From an uncultured Mycoplasmatota bacterium (GTDB taxonomy: Bacteria; Bacillota_I; Bacilli_A; RF39; UBA660), in assembly GCA_900542735.1 (NCBI GenBank), contig UQOS01000003.1, forward strand, positions 1 through 64,000: DNA of 64,000 nt, given 5' to 3'. The position numbers were made by a program, and so were the translations under genes. Numbering within the stretch: the stretch's first letter is position 1; the number at the start of each line of letters is the position of its first letter. Below the pieces are notes generated by a model. The model saw only the letters and a list, made by a program, of their open reading frames with translations. It had not been told where the DNA came from and made no database searches. Of the stretch, positions 8,165 to 16,964 are shown piece by piece.

Positions 8165-9907
8165 ATGAGTATTATAAGAGAAGTAGAAAAAATAATTAAA
8201 AATCATATAATAAAAGCAGGATACGAAATAGAAAATGTAACATTAGAAACAAGCAGTCGTCCGGATTTAGGAGAATATCAAATTAATTCAGCTTTCAATT
8301 TAGGAAAACAAAATCACTGTAATCCAAGAGAAGTAGCTGAAAAAATAGTAGCAGAACTTTCAGGAGATAAAATATTTACGAATTTAAATATTGCGGGAGC
8401 AGGTTTTATCAATATTAGTTTTAGTGATGAGTTTTATCTAAATAGTATGAATAAATTATCAGAAAGTTTAAATAATAATATTGATTCCTATAGTAATAAA
8501 AAAGTATTTATGGATTATGGTGGAGCTAATATTGCGAAAACACTTCATGTAGGTCATTTGCGTAGTGCTGATATTGGGGAAGCTGTAAAGCGTTTAGCTG
8601 AGGTTTTAGGATATCAAGTAATTAGTGATGTTCACTTTGGTGATATTGGTAGACAATCTGGTATGGTAATTTATGAAATGATGGAAAGATATCCAGATTT
8701 AGTATATTTTAAAGAAGACTATAATGGTGAAGATGAAGAATTACCAATTACGAAAGAAGATCTTCAAGTAATTTATCCAACTGCTTCTACGAAAGCAAAA
8801 GAAAATGAAGAAGTAATGGAAAAAGTAAGAGAAATTACAGTAGCAATTGAAAATCATCATAAAGGTTATACTGCTCTATGGAATAAAATTAAAGAATTAT
8901 CTAAGGAAGATATTAAGGAAATTTACCATCGTTTAAATACAACTTTTGATTTATACGAAGGAGAAAGTGACTGTTATCCTTATATTCCAGAAGTAATTTC
9001 TATTTTAAAATCAAAGGATTTGCTTTATGAAAGTGAAGGAGCATTAGTAGTAGATACCAAAGAAGAAACAGATACAGAACCAATGCCACCACTTGTTGTC
9101 TTAAAAGCAAACGGTGGAACAGTTTATCAAACAAGAGAATTAGCTACTATTTTATCTCGTCAAAAAAGATTTGCACCTGATGAATACTGGTATTTTACAG
9201 ATAATCGTCAAGAATTATACTTTAAACAAGTATTTCGTGTAGCAAAAAAAGCAGGTTTAGTACCAGAAAATACTGAACTTAAATTCTTTGGCTTTGGTAC
9301 TATGAATGGTAGTGATGGAAAACCATTTAAAACCCGTGCTGGTGGCGTTATGAATTTAACAGATTTAATGGAAATGGTAAAAGAAATAACGGCAAGTAAG
9401 TTAAACATGGAATTAGTAAAAGAAGAAGATAAAGATGAAACAAGTGAAAAAATCTCAATAGCTGCTTTAAAATATGCAGATTTCTTACCATATCGTAGTA
9501 AAGATTTTATTTTCGATGTTACGAAATTTGCTGACTTAGATGGTAAAACAGGTCCATACTTACTATATTCAACTGTTCGTATGAATTCATTATTAGAAAA
9601 ATCTGGCATTGAACTAGATGATAAAAAAATAGAAAAAATACTAGGCGTTGAAAAAGAAACCGTTAGAATTTTGTTAGAACTTCCTAATATTTTAAAAAAT
9701 TCTATAGAATCAAAATCATTAAATGAGATAGCAGATTACTTGTATCGATTAACAAGCAGTTATAATAAATTTTATGCTGAAAATCATATTTTAACCTGTA
9801 AAGACGATAGTTTAAAAGAAACTTGGCTTGTTTTAACAAAGCTAGTAAAAGACACCAATTTATTACTTTTAAATATACTAGCTATTGAAGTACCAGAAAA
9901 AATGTAA
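8165..9907 (+). CDS. argS: Arginyl-tRNA synthetase
   Basis: Charges tRNA-Arg with arginine (class I synthetase). The N-terminal Add-1 type domain is followed by the HIGH-type motif HVGHLRSAD (about residues 128-136) and then ANGGTVYQTRELATI and FKTRAGG, which fill the usual catalytic and KMSKS-equivalent places. The anticodon-binding DALR region is at the C-terminus (YRLTSSYNKFYAENHI, ending EVPEKM). Its 580 aa are normal. GGAGGAAACT precedes the ATG. It is cotranscribed with the DUF1934 gene. No T-box leader was seen. Confidence 0.97.
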   Translation: MSIIREVEKIIKNHIIKAGYEIENVTLETSSRPDLGEYQINSAFNLGKQNHCNPREVAEKIVAELSGDKIFTNLNIAGAGFINISFSDEFYLNSMNKLSESLNNNIDSYSNKKVFMDYGGANIAKTLHVGHLRSADIGEAVKRLAEVLGYQVISDVHFGDIGRQSGMVIYEMMERYPDLVYFKEDYNGEDEELPITKEDLQVIYPTASTKAKENEEVMEKVREITVAIENHHKGYTALWNKIKELSKEDIKEIYHRLNTTFDLYEGESDCYPYIPEVISILKSKDLLYESEGALVVDTKEETDTEPMPPLVVLKANGGTVYQTRELATILSRQKRFAPDEYWYFTDNRQELYFKQVFRVAKKAGLVPENTELKFFGFGTMNGSDGKPFKTRAGGVMNLTDLMEMVKEITASKLNMELVKEEDKDETSEKISIAALKYADFLPYRSKDFIFDVTKFADLDGKTGPYLLYSTVRMNSLLEKSGIELDDKKIEKILGVEKETVRILLELPNILKNSIESKSLNEIADYLYRLTSSYNKFYAENHILTCKDDSLKETWLVLTKLVKDTNLLLLNILAIEVPEKM

Positions 9908-9914
9908 AAAAATG

Positions 9915-9943
9915 TTGCATTTTATATAGAATAATGATATAAG
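9915..9943 (+). promoter_or_regulatory. Promoter for rpoE
   Basis: TTGCAT and TATAAG with a 17-nt spacer. The -35 overlaps a short hairpin (AAAATG-TTG-CATTTT, 9909-9923) that may end argS transcription. Confidence 0.5.
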
Positions 9944-9994
9944 TTTAAATGATAAAAAAAGAAAGAAATATTAAATATATATAGGAGGAATACC

Positions 9995-10429
9995 ATGAGT
10001 ATTAAAAATATGACTAAGGAAGATTTAGAATTATTATCAAATAAAGATATTACCAACCTATTATTAGAAGAAAATGGAAAGCAAACAACACCAGATTTAT
10101 TTAAGAAAATTATTAAATTATTAGAATTACCAGAATCTACTTTTGATCAAAAAATAGGAGATTATTATACTTCTCTTACAACAGATAAAAGATTTATCTT
10201 ATTAGAAGATGGAACATGGGATTTAAGAAGTCGCCATACATCAGATAAAATAATTAAAGTAGATGAAGACGAAGATGAAGATATCGAAGAAATCGAAGAA
10301 GAAGTAGATGAAGAAGAAGAAACAGATGATTTTGATTCTATTGATAGTGATGATGATGATATCGATAGTGGTGATGACGATTTAAAAGATTTAGTAGTCT
10401 TAGATGAAGATGAAATAGAAGCAGAATAA
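9995..10429 (+). CDS. rpoE: RNA polymerase delta subunit
   Basis: Firmicute-specific accessory subunit that improves polymerase recycling and promoter selectivity. Residues 1-80 form the HARE-HTH domain (DLLEENGKQTTPDLFKKIIKLL, DKRFILLEDGTWDLRSRH). Residues 85-144 are an almost purely acidic D/E tail, the hallmark of the family that mimics nucleic acid. Length is typical. GGAGGA precedes the ATG. It has its own promoter and terminator, so it is monocistronic. The usual neighbour pyrG is absent. Confidence 0.95.
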   Translation: MSIKNMTKEDLELLSNKDITNLLLEENGKQTTPDLFKKIIKLLELPESTFDQKIGDYYTSLTTDKRFILLEDGTWDLRSRHTSDKIIKVDEDEDEDIEEIEEEVDEEEETDDFDSIDSDDDDIDSGDDDLKDLVVLDEDEIEAE

Positions 10430-10431
10430 AC

Positions 10432-10461
10432 AAGGTACATAGTTTTATGTACTTTTCTTTT
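10432..10461 (+). terminator. rpoE terminator
   Basis: A 9-bp stem (AAGGTACAT with ATGTACTTT, one G-U pair), a 6-nt loop and a T-rich tail. Confidence 0.8.
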
Positions 10462-10502
10462 GCATAAAAAGAAGCAATTTTATTAAATAAAAATACTTTT
10501 TC

Positions 10503-10531
10503 TTGAAAAAATAGATAAGATACCTTAAAAT
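10503..10531 (+). promoter_or_regulatory. Promoter for the HExxH protein gene
   Basis: TTGAAA and TAAAAT with a 17-nt spacer. The -10 lies in the first of two similar blocks (AGATACCTTAAAATAT at 10519 and AGATACTTTAAAAATAT at 10549). Confidence 0.45.
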
Positions 10532-10583
10532 ATGTAGCATGAAGTAAAGATACTTTAAAAATATATTCTTATAGGTGAGATTT

Positions 10584-11345
10584 ATGGAAATAGATAATAT
10601 AAAAAATAATTTAATCGTTGAAATAGAAAAATTAGTAAAAATTATTAAATATGATTTATATAAAATAGTCCATATAGAAGAAACAGGAACCATATCACTA
10701 TTCGTAAGAAAAGGAGAATTTTATTTCCCTTTAGATGCCTTCAAGGTATTAGAAATATTTAGAAAAATACCTGGTTTTGGAATAAATAAAAATCATAAAA
10801 CATATACTGAAAATAATATGATATTAAATGATAATACTTTTATGACTTATATACAACATGTATTTCTAAAAGGATTAACTGCTGAAGAATATTTCAAGGA
10901 GATACTTTTACATGAAACACTACATTTTTGTGGTAGTGGTGGAGGAAGTGCATTAAGAGAAGGAATCAATGAATTGAAAACAAGGCAGTTAGCTCAAAAG
11001 TATAACCTTTTAACTTCTGCTTGTGGCTATCCTAAGGAAACTAAAATTGCATATGAATTAGAAGAATTATTTGGAGAAGATATTATAAATAAAATAGCAT
11101 TTTCTAAAAATCGTTCAGAATTAATAGAAATATTAACTTCTCTATCTAAAGAAGCAATGGAATTTTTCTTAGAATTGGATAAAATAATGGAAAAGGAATT
11201 TGAAGATAAATATTATAGATACAAATTTCCTGGTATAATGGGTCCATTTAAAAAGGCAAACAAATATAATTCTATAGATTATTCACAAGCATATGAGCTT
11301 ATAGAAAAGTACAAAGATTATTCTGAAAATCACAAAATAAAATAA
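10584..11345 (+). CDS. Hypothetical protein with HExxH zinc-protease-like motif
   Basis: Family not recognised. The only strong signal is ILLHETLHFCGSGGG (His110, Glu111, His114), the HExxH pattern of zinc peptidases. Glutamates at 126 and 130 (REGINE) could be a third ligand. No signal peptide or membrane segment, so it is probably cytoplasmic. ATG at 10584 is chosen because AGGTGA lies 5 nt upstream; the GTG at 10575 is part of that site. It is transcribed alone, between a promoter and the terminator at 11438. Peptidase activity is inferred from the motif only. Confidence 0.6.
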   Translation: MEIDNIKNNLIVEIEKLVKIIKYDLYKIVHIEETGTISLFVRKGEFYFPLDAFKVLEIFRKIPGFGINKNHKTYTENNMILNDNTFMTYIQHVFLKGLTAEEYFKEILLHETLHFCGSGGGSALREGINELKTRQLAQKYNLLTSACGYPKETKIAYELEELFGEDIINKIAFSKNRSELIEILTSLSKEAMEFFLELDKIMEKEFEDKYYRYKFPGIMGPFKKANKYNSIDYSQAYELIEKYKDYSENHKIK

Positions 11346-11437
11346 ATAATTGGGAAGAGTTACCTTCTTATTTAATTAAAAATGATAAAGCTATTAAATT
11401 AGAAAATACAGATATAATATATACTATTAATAGTAAA

Positions 11438-11465
11438 AATGAGTAGGAAAACTATTCATTTTTTC
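11438..11465 (+). terminator. Terminator before pta
   Basis: A 9-bp stem (AATGAGTAG/CTATTCATT, one G-U), a 5-nt loop and TTTTC. The preceding 90 nt contain a short open frame described under findings. Confidence 0.65.
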
Positions 11466-11513
11466 TTATCTCTAAAAATAATATGTTATAATCATAATAG
11501 GAATGGTGATGAT

Positions 11514-12503
11514 ATGGAATTTATAGCTGAAATCAAACAAAAGGCAAAGAATAATAAAAAAAGAATTGTCCTACCAGAAACAATGGACGATAGAGTTCTA
11601 AAAGCAGCAGAAATTGTATTAAATGAAGAAATTGCTGATATTATTTTAATTGGTAATGAAAAAGAAATAAATGAAAAATCTATGAATTTAAAAAAAGCTA
11701 CTATTATAGATCCAAATACTAGTAGTTTAACCCAAAATTACATAGAAAAACTAGTAAACCTTAGAAAAGATAAAGGTATGACACAAGAAGAAGCAACCAA
11801 ATTACTATTAGAAAATTATATGTATTATGCTTGTATGCTAGTTTTAGATAAAAAGGCAGATGGTGTTGTTAGTGGAGCACATCATTCAACTTCTGATACA
11901 TTACGACCAGCTTTACAGATTATCAAAACAAAACCAAATACAAAATTAGTATCTGCTTTCTTTTTAATGGATGTTCCAAATTGTAGTTATGGAGAAAATG
12001 GTGTATTTCTATTTTCTGACTGTGGTTTGAATCAAAATCCTACTAGTAGTGAATTAGTAGATATTAGTATATCAAGTGCCAATAGTTTTAGAAATTTAGT
12101 TGGAAAAACCCCTTATGTAGCTCTACTTTCTCATTCTACAAAAGGTAGTGCTAAGCACCCAGATGTTGACAAAGTAATAAATGCAACCAAAATACTAAAA
12201 GAAAATTACCCTGACTATCATATTGATGGAGAGCTTCAATTAGATGCCGCAATTGTGCCAGATGTAGCTTCTATAAAAGCAAAAGATAGTGAAGTAGCAG
12301 GTCATGCTAATGTATTAATCTTTCCGGATTTAGATAGTGGCAATATTGGTTATAAGTTAGTAGAAAGATTAGCTAATGCTAAAGCCTATGGACCACTTAC
12401 CCAAGGAATAAATGCTCCAATTAATGATTTATCTCGTGGTTGTAGCGTTGATGATATTGTAGGTGTTATCGCAATTACTGCTGTTCAAGCACAAAATTAC
12501 TAG
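11514..12503 (+). CDS. pta: Phosphate acetyltransferase
   Basis: Interconverts acetyl-CoA and acetyl phosphate, feeding acetate production and ATP by substrate-level phosphorylation. The start MEFIAEIKQKAKNNKKRIVLPE is the family beginning; the longer frame from 11439 runs through the upstream terminator and was rejected. SGAHHSTSDTLRPALQIIKT, DCGLNQNPTS, SHSTKGSA and FPDLDSGNIGYKLVERLA are the conserved blocks of the PTA-PTB fold. The 329 aa fit the short, single-domain form. No acetate kinase gene is adjacent. A TATAAT near 11488 is a likely promoter. Confidence 0.95.
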   Translation: MEFIAEIKQKAKNNKKRIVLPETMDDRVLKAAEIVLNEEIADIILIGNEKEINEKSMNLKKATIIDPNTSSLTQNYIEKLVNLRKDKGMTQEEATKLLLENYMYYACMLVLDKKADGVVSGAHHSTSDTLRPALQIIKTKPNTKLVSAFFLMDVPNCSYGENGVFLFSDCGLNQNPTSSELVDISISSANSFRNLVGKTPYVALLSHSTKGSAKHPDVDKVINATKILKENYPDYHIDGELQLDAAIVPDVASIKAKDSEVAGHANVLIFPDLDSGNIGYKLVERLANAKAYGPLTQGINAPINDLSRGCSVDDIVGVIAITAVQAQNY

Positions 12504-12583
12504 TAATTTAAAAGATTTATTGATATAATACATACAGAATTATTTTAGCCCTAATAAATTTGCTTAATTAAAGGAGGATTTAT

Positions 12584-13648
12584 ATGTTAGAAAGACTAGA
12601 AGTAATTGAAAAAAGATATGATGAAATTCAAAAAGAATTATCTAATCCTGATGTTTACAGTAACATGAATAAAATGAAATCTCTATCAAAAGAAGCAAGT
12701 GACTTAGAAGAAACTGTAAATGCTTATCATGAGTATAAAAAGATTTTATCAGGAATAGAAGATACCAAAGAAATGATAAAAGATCCTGAAATGGGTGAGT
12801 TAGCAAAAGAAGAATTAGTAAACTTGGAATCTGAGAAAACTAAATTAGAAGAAAAAATAGAAGTTTTATTAATTCCTAAAGATCCTAACGATAGTAAAAA
12901 TGTTATTGTGGAAATTCGTGGAGCAGCTGGTGGAGATGAAGCCAATATCTTTGCTGGTGATTTATATAGAATGTATTCAAGATATGCTGAAAAACAAGGA
13001 TTTAAAATTGAATTAATTGATGCTGAAGAAGGCGCTTCTGGGGGATTTTCTCAAATAGAATTCATGGTAAAAGGAGAAGGCGCTTATTCAAAACTAAAAT
13101 ATGAAAGTGGTTCTCATCGTGTTCAAAGAGTCCCAGAAACAGAATCACAAGGAAGAATTCAAACCTCAACTGCAACAGTATTAGTAATGCCAGAAGCAGA
13201 AGATGTAAACATTGAAATCAATCCAAGTGACTTAAGAATTGATATATATCGTTCTTCAGGTTGTGGTGGACAAGGAGTAAATACTACCGATTCAGCAGTA
13301 AGAATTACCCATTTACCAACCAATACAGTAGTTACTTGTCAAAATGAAAGAAGTCAAATTCAAAACAAGGAGCAAGCAATGAAAGTATTAAAAGCACGTC
13401 TTTATGAACAAGAACTTCAAAAACAAGAAGAAGCATTAGGTAATGAAAGAAGAAATAAAATTGGTACTGGTGATAGAGCAGAAAAAATTAGAACATATAA
13501 CTACCCACAAAACAGAGTAACAGACCATCGCATTGGTTATACCACAAACAATTTAGATAGAATTATGAATGGTGCACTTGATGAGGTAATTGAAGCTTTA
13601 ATTACCGAAGATCAAAAAAGAAAGTTATCAGTAGAAAACAATGACTAA
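12584..13648 (+). CDS. prfA: Peptide chain release factor 1
   Basis: Recognises UAA and UAG and triggers peptide release. The peptidyl-hydrolase loop is [23 protein letters not shown], with the GGQ tripeptide. The stop-codon reading loop contains PET (PxT type, RF1) in [15 protein letters not shown], which distinguishes it from the SPF of the prfB product in this window. Length is typical at 354 aa. AAAGGAGG precedes the ATG. It begins a three-gene operon with a zinc-ribbon gene and prmC; prmC methylates the GGQ glutamine of this protein. Confidence 0.97.
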   Translation: MLERLEVIEKRYDEIQKELSNPDVYSNMNKMKSLSKEASDLEETVNAYHEYKKILSGIEDTKEMIKDPEMGELAKEELVNLESEKTKLEEKIEVLLIPKDPNDSKNVIVEIRGAAGGDEANIFAGDLYRMYSRYAEKQGFKIELIDAEEGASGGFSQIEFMVKGEGAYSKLKYESGSHRVQRVPETESQGRIQTSTATVLVMPEAEDVNIEINPSDLRIDIYRSSGCGGQGVNTTDSAVRITHLPTNTVVTCQNERSQIQNKEQAMKVLKARLYEQELQKQEEALGNERRNKIGTGDRAEKIRTYNYPQNRVTDHRIGYTTNNLDRIMNGALDEVIEALITEDQKRKLSVENND

Positions 13649-13874
13649 AATTTCTACAATCTGTCTAAAATGTGGTAAGGTTCAAACAGTAGAAAACATG
13701 GAAGAAATAATGAACGATTATTATATCGTTCTAGATAAGAAAATGTTTTGCCCAAATTGTCAGAGAAAAACTGATTTTATAGCGACAAAAGATATAGAAA
13801 ATCTAAAAGAAAATATAGAGAAAAATCCATCTGAGGCATTAGATAGTTATATTATAAAGTTATTAAAGAAATAG
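13641..13874 (+). CDS. Small zinc-ribbon protein, 77 aa
   Basis: Two CxxC pairs (Cys8/Cys11 in ICLKCGK and Cys37/Cys40 in FCPNCQRK) predict one bound zinc. The rest is a short helical tail. The gene overlaps the end of prfA by 8 nt and lies 9 nt before prmC, so it is translationally coupled in a release-factor operon. No known function. A role near the ribosome or in binding RNA is only a guess from location. Confidence 0.7.
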   Translation: MTKISTICLKCGKVQTVENMEEIMNDYYIVLDKKMFCPNCQRKTDFIATKDIENLKENIEKNPSEALDSYIIKLLKK

Positions 13875-13883
13875 GATTATAAC

Positions 13884-14714
13884 ATGAAAGTAGAAGAATT
13901 AATTATTTATGGAAAAAAGTACCTTCACTCTCAACACGCTAAGATGTTGTTAGCAGATTTATTACAAGTAAATCCCTTAGAACTACTAAATCATTTAGAA
14001 GAAGAAGTACAAGTAGATATTATCAATGAATATAAAAAAAGAGTAGAAGCCTTAAAAGAAAAAAAACCAATACAATATGTAATTGGTAATGTTAATTTTT
14101 ATGGAAATAAGTTTTTAGTAAACGAAAATGTTTTAATTCCAAGATTTGAAACAGAAGAATTAATAGAAAATACATTATTATATATTGATAAAATATTTCT
14201 TGATAAAAATTTAAAAGTAATTGATTTAGGGACTGGGTCTGGCTGTATTGGTATCACTTTAAAACTTAAAAATCCATCTTTTGATGTTACTCTTTTAGAT
14301 ATTAGTAAAGAGGCATTAGAAGTAGCAAAACAAAATGCTAGTAGTTTAAATGCCCAAGTAAAACTATGCCAAAATGATATGCTCGAAAATCTAGAAGAAA
14401 AATACGATATTATAATTTCTAATCCACCCTATATTAAAGAAAATGAGCCAATTGAGGAAATCGTAAAAAATAATGAACCCCATTTGGCTTTATATGCTGG
14501 AATAGATGGCTTAGACTATTATCGTAAAATCCTAAAAGAAGCAAAATATCGTGTAAATAATAGATTTTTGCTTGCTTTTGAAATAGGAGAAACTCAAAAA
14601 GATGCCATTATAGAATTAGCAAAATTAAGTTTTCCACAGGCTAAAATTGATGCTAAAAAGGATATGCAAAACCGTGATAGAATGATATTTGTTTACCAAA
14701 ATGAGGCTAATTAA
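13884..14714 (+). CDS. prmC: Release factor glutamine methyltransferase
   Basis: S-adenosylmethionine-dependent enzyme that N5-methylates the glutamine of the GGQ motif in RF1 and RF2. The N-terminal helical domain binds the release factor (PIQYVIGNVNFYGNKFLVNENVLIPRFETEELIE is the conserved linker). The Rossmann domain carries DLGTGSGCIGITL for SAM binding and the catalytic NPPYI. Its 276 aa are normal. Directly downstream of prfA and the zinc-ribbon gene, as in Bacillus prfA-prmC operons. The stop codon lies inside the terminator hairpin. Confidence 0.96.
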   Translation: MKVEELIIYGKKYLHSQHAKMLLADLLQVNPLELLNHLEEEVQVDIINEYKKRVEALKEKKPIQYVIGNVNFYGNKFLVNENVLIPRFETEELIENTLLYIDKIFLDKNLKVIDLGTGSGCIGITLKLKNPSFDVTLLDISKEALEVAKQNASSLNAQVKLCQNDMLENLEEKYDIIISNPPYIKENEPIEEIVKNNEPHLALYAGIDGLDYYRKILKEAKYRVNNRFLLAFEIGETQKDAIIELAKLSFPQAKIDAKKDMQNRDRMIFVYQNEAN

Positions 14715-14729
14715 GCCTCTTTATTTTGT
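14703..14729. terminator. Terminator at the prmC / DUF2935 convergence
   Basis: GAGGCT and AGCCTC with a 5-nt loop, then TTTATTTTG on plus. It may also serve the minus-strand gene ending at 14721. Confidence 0.75.
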
Positions 14730-15653
14730 TTGAATTCCATATCTAGCCCCTTTTAAAAGATATAAAAAGTAATAAGCTTCCGTTAATAAATTATCAAAGA
14801 AGAGTGGTTCTACTATAAAATAATACTTATTATTTAAAATACCATTAATGATAACGCGTAAGAATTTGATAAAATCTTCTACATATTGAATTGTGCTTTG
14901 ATTTAATTTAAGTTGAGAATCAGGAGTAATATTCATTTCCTTATATAAAGTCATTTGCTTCATAAATATTTTTCTAAAATTATCGGAATTGGTAAGAATA
15001 GTAGTTAAACTAGGATCACAAAGTCCAATAATAAGTTGAGAAATAGTTTTCATAGAGTCACAGTACCAATATTCATAATTAACGATAAAAGTAGGATCGG
15101 CACTGTTTTTAGCAGCAAGTCTTAATAAATCATTATAATAAAAATTAATTTCTTTAATCACAAAGGTAAAGAAAGTAGGGTAAGTATAAGAAAATAATTT
15201 ATTCTCTTTTAATAAATCTAAAATTTCCTTACAAAAATCAATAAAATTTTTACTTAAAGCAATAGCATTTTCATTAATATCAGTAATTTCTGCTAGTTCT
15301 TCTTCTGTATAATTAAACTTGCTACCAGCTTCTATATTCATTTCAGCAATCGTAAGATTTGTGTTTATATCAACATTAAATAATTTCTCAGTAACTAATT
15401 CACAATTTAAAGTATAATCAGTCACAAAAGAATTACTATTTAAAATACTCTCTGGTAAATTTTTATTAGCAAGTTTAATCACTCTTTCTCCAAGTTCTTC
15501 ACATCTAATTCCAAAGTCATTCGCAATATCGATATAATACTTATTATTTTCTAAAAAAGAAAGTTGAATATTTAAACAAAATTCTCTCATAGTCCTTAAA
15601 TAAAATAGATTGTCAATTAAAGATTGTATCATAAATAAAGTATCATTAATCAT
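14721..15653 (-). CDS. DUF2935 family protein
   Basis: All-helical protein resembling the DUF2935 family of Bacillus and Clostridium, whose function is unknown. The best match is the segment SNSFVTDYTLNCELVTEKLFNVDINTNLTIAEMNIE, which follows the family pattern GEIVTxYTxxAExxTExFTGIxIxTxLTxxE. The N-terminus (LIDNLFYLRTMREFCLNIQLSF) also fits. Histidines seen in typical members, thought to bind metal, are mostly absent, so it may be a divergent version. Transcribed alone, divergently from spoIIR. Confidence 0.65.
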   Translation of the reverse strand: MINDTLFMIQSLIDNLFYLRTMREFCLNIQLSFLENNKYYIDIANDFGIRCEELGERVIKLANKNLPESILNSNSFVTDYTLNCELVTEKLFNVDINTNLTIAEMNIEAGSKFNYTEEELAEITDINENAIALSKNFIDFCKEILDLLKENKLFSYTYPTFFTFVIKEINFYYNDLLRLAAKNSADPTFIVNYEYWYCDSMKTISQLIIGLCDPSLTTILTNSDNFRKIFMKQMTLYKEMNITPDSQLKLNQSTIQYVEDFIKFLRVIINGILNNKYYFIVEPLFFDNLLTEAYYFLYLLKGARYGIQTK

Positions 15654-15751
15654 TTTTTCACCTCTATCTAAATATATGTTAAAAAAAATAAAATATAATC
15701 TGTATAAGATATCAAATTAGACCCCAATATAAAATCAGAAAAGGTGATAAA

Positions 15752-16279
15752 ATGAAGAAAATTGGGGTAATACTAGTAATAGTTTTTATTGTATTTATGA
15801 TGATATCAAAAGAGGAAGAAGTAATGATTCCAAAAGAAGCAATTCGTTTTCGTGTTATTGCTAACAGTGATAGCAATGTTGACCAATTAACTAAAACCCT
15901 AGTAAGAAATGAAATTCAGGAACAATTAGCTACCGATATGAAAGAAAATAAAACTATAAAAGAAGCAAGAAAAAAAATAAACGATAATCTAACTAATTAT
16001 AGTAATTTGATAGAAAAAACTTTAAAATCTCATGAAGTTGACTATGGTTACGATATAAACTATGGTATGAATTATTTTCCTAAAAAGACCTATAAAGGAG
16101 TTAACTACCAAGAAGGCTATTATGAATCTTTAGTGGTAACATTAGGTAGTGGTGAGGGAAAAAATTGGTGGTGTGTATTATTTCCTCCATTATGTTTACT
16201 AGAAGCAGAAGAAACTAGTCAAAAAGAAGAAGTAGAATATAAATTTTTTATAAAAGAAATTATAGATAAATATTTATAA
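15752..16279 (+). CDS. spoIIR: Stage II sporulation protein R
   Basis: Forespore signalling protein, secreted towards the mother cell, where it triggers SpoIIGA to process pro-sigma-E. An N-terminal membrane segment/signal (KKIGVILVIVFIVFMMI, residues 2-18) is followed by the family signature IRFRVIANSDSNVDQLTKTLVRNEIQ and then GSGEGKNWWCVLFPPLCLL. The 175 aa are slightly short but complete. AAGGTGA precedes the ATG. In B. subtilis the gene is under sigma-F; GTATA at 15702 could be a -35, but no clear -10 match was seen. Confidence 0.93.
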   Translation: MKKIGVILVIVFIVFMMISKEEEVMIPKEAIRFRVIANSDSNVDQLTKTLVRNEIQEQLATDMKENKTIKEARKKINDNLTNYSNLIEKTLKSHEVDYGYDINYGMNYFPKKTYKGVNYQEGYYESLVVTLGSGEGKNWWCVLFPPLCLLEAEETSQKEEVEYKFFIKEIIDKYL

Positions 16280-16284
16280 TATAT

Positions 16285-16319
16285 AAGCTTCCTACATATC
16301 ATTAGGTAGGAGGCTTTTT
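16285..16319 (+). promoter_or_regulatory. Hairpin with T run that contains the mntP ribosome site
   Basis: An 11-bp stem (16285-16295 with 16306-16316, one G-U) and a 10-nt loop, followed by TTTA and the start codon. The 3' arm carries AGGAGG (16308-16313). It could both end spoIIR transcription and hide the mntP ribosome site. Confidence 0.6.
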
Positions 16320-16850
16320 ATGTCAATACCAGTAATTTTTATGTTAGCAGTAGGATTAAGTATGGATGCTTTTTCGTTATCTTTAATATATGGAACATTA
16401 GAATTATCAAAAAAAAGATGTAGACAAATGAGTATAATTGTAGGAATATTCCACTTTATTATGCCAATTCTTGGGTATCAAATAGGAGAACTTATTTTAA
16501 GATTTATCAAAATAAACCCAGATATTTTAGTAGGAATTATTTTTATAATATTAGGGTTAGAAATGATACTATCCCTAAAAAAAGAAGATAATATAAAATT
16601 ATTAACCAGTTTAATATCTGTTATTATTTTTGCGTTTACGGTAAGTATAGATAGTTTCTCAATTGGTACTTGTTTTGGTTTTTCAAATTCTAAGATTTTA
16701 TTACCATGTTTTATTTTCTCTATCACAAGTAGCTTATTTACTTATCTTGGCGTAATCCTTGGAAAAAAACTATCTACCAAATTTGGTAATATTACGGTAG
16801 TAATTGGATCTCTTATTTTAATAACTTTAGGCTTAACTTACTTATTTTGA
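16320..16850 (+). CDS. mntP: Manganese efflux pump MntP family protein
   Basis: Six-helix membrane protein exporting Mn2+. Two inverted repeats show the family's acidic motifs SMDAFSLSLIYG (residues 14-25) and SIDSFSIGTCFG. The conserved GIFHFIMPILGYQIG in helix 2 and the glycine-rich last helices fit. Its 176 aa are typical. There is no room for a promoter between the upstream hairpin and the start, so it is likely read from the spoIIR side. A relation to the sporulation protein YtaF, a member of the same superfamily, is possible given the neighbour. Confidence 0.85.
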   Translation: MSIPVIFMLAVGLSMDAFSLSLIYGTLELSKKRCRQMSIIVGIFHFIMPILGYQIGELILRFIKINPDILVGIIFIILGLEMILSLKKEDNIKLLTSLISVIIFAFTVSIDSFSIGTCFGFSNSKILLPCFIFSITSSLFTYLGVILGKKLSTKFGNITVVIGSLILITLGLTYLF

Positions 16851-16964
16851 CATCAATTTACGAAAATAAAGTGCTTATCTTCTAGTTTTATGTTATATTA
16901 TTATTAGTATGAACGAAAGTTTAAAACTAAAATACAATATAGTAGAAGTTACTTGGAGGTAAGT

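Noticed and set aside
15702..15740. Sigma-F promoter for spoIIR
   Set aside because: GTATA is present at 15702 but no GGNNANANT box lies at the right distance; not good enough to list.
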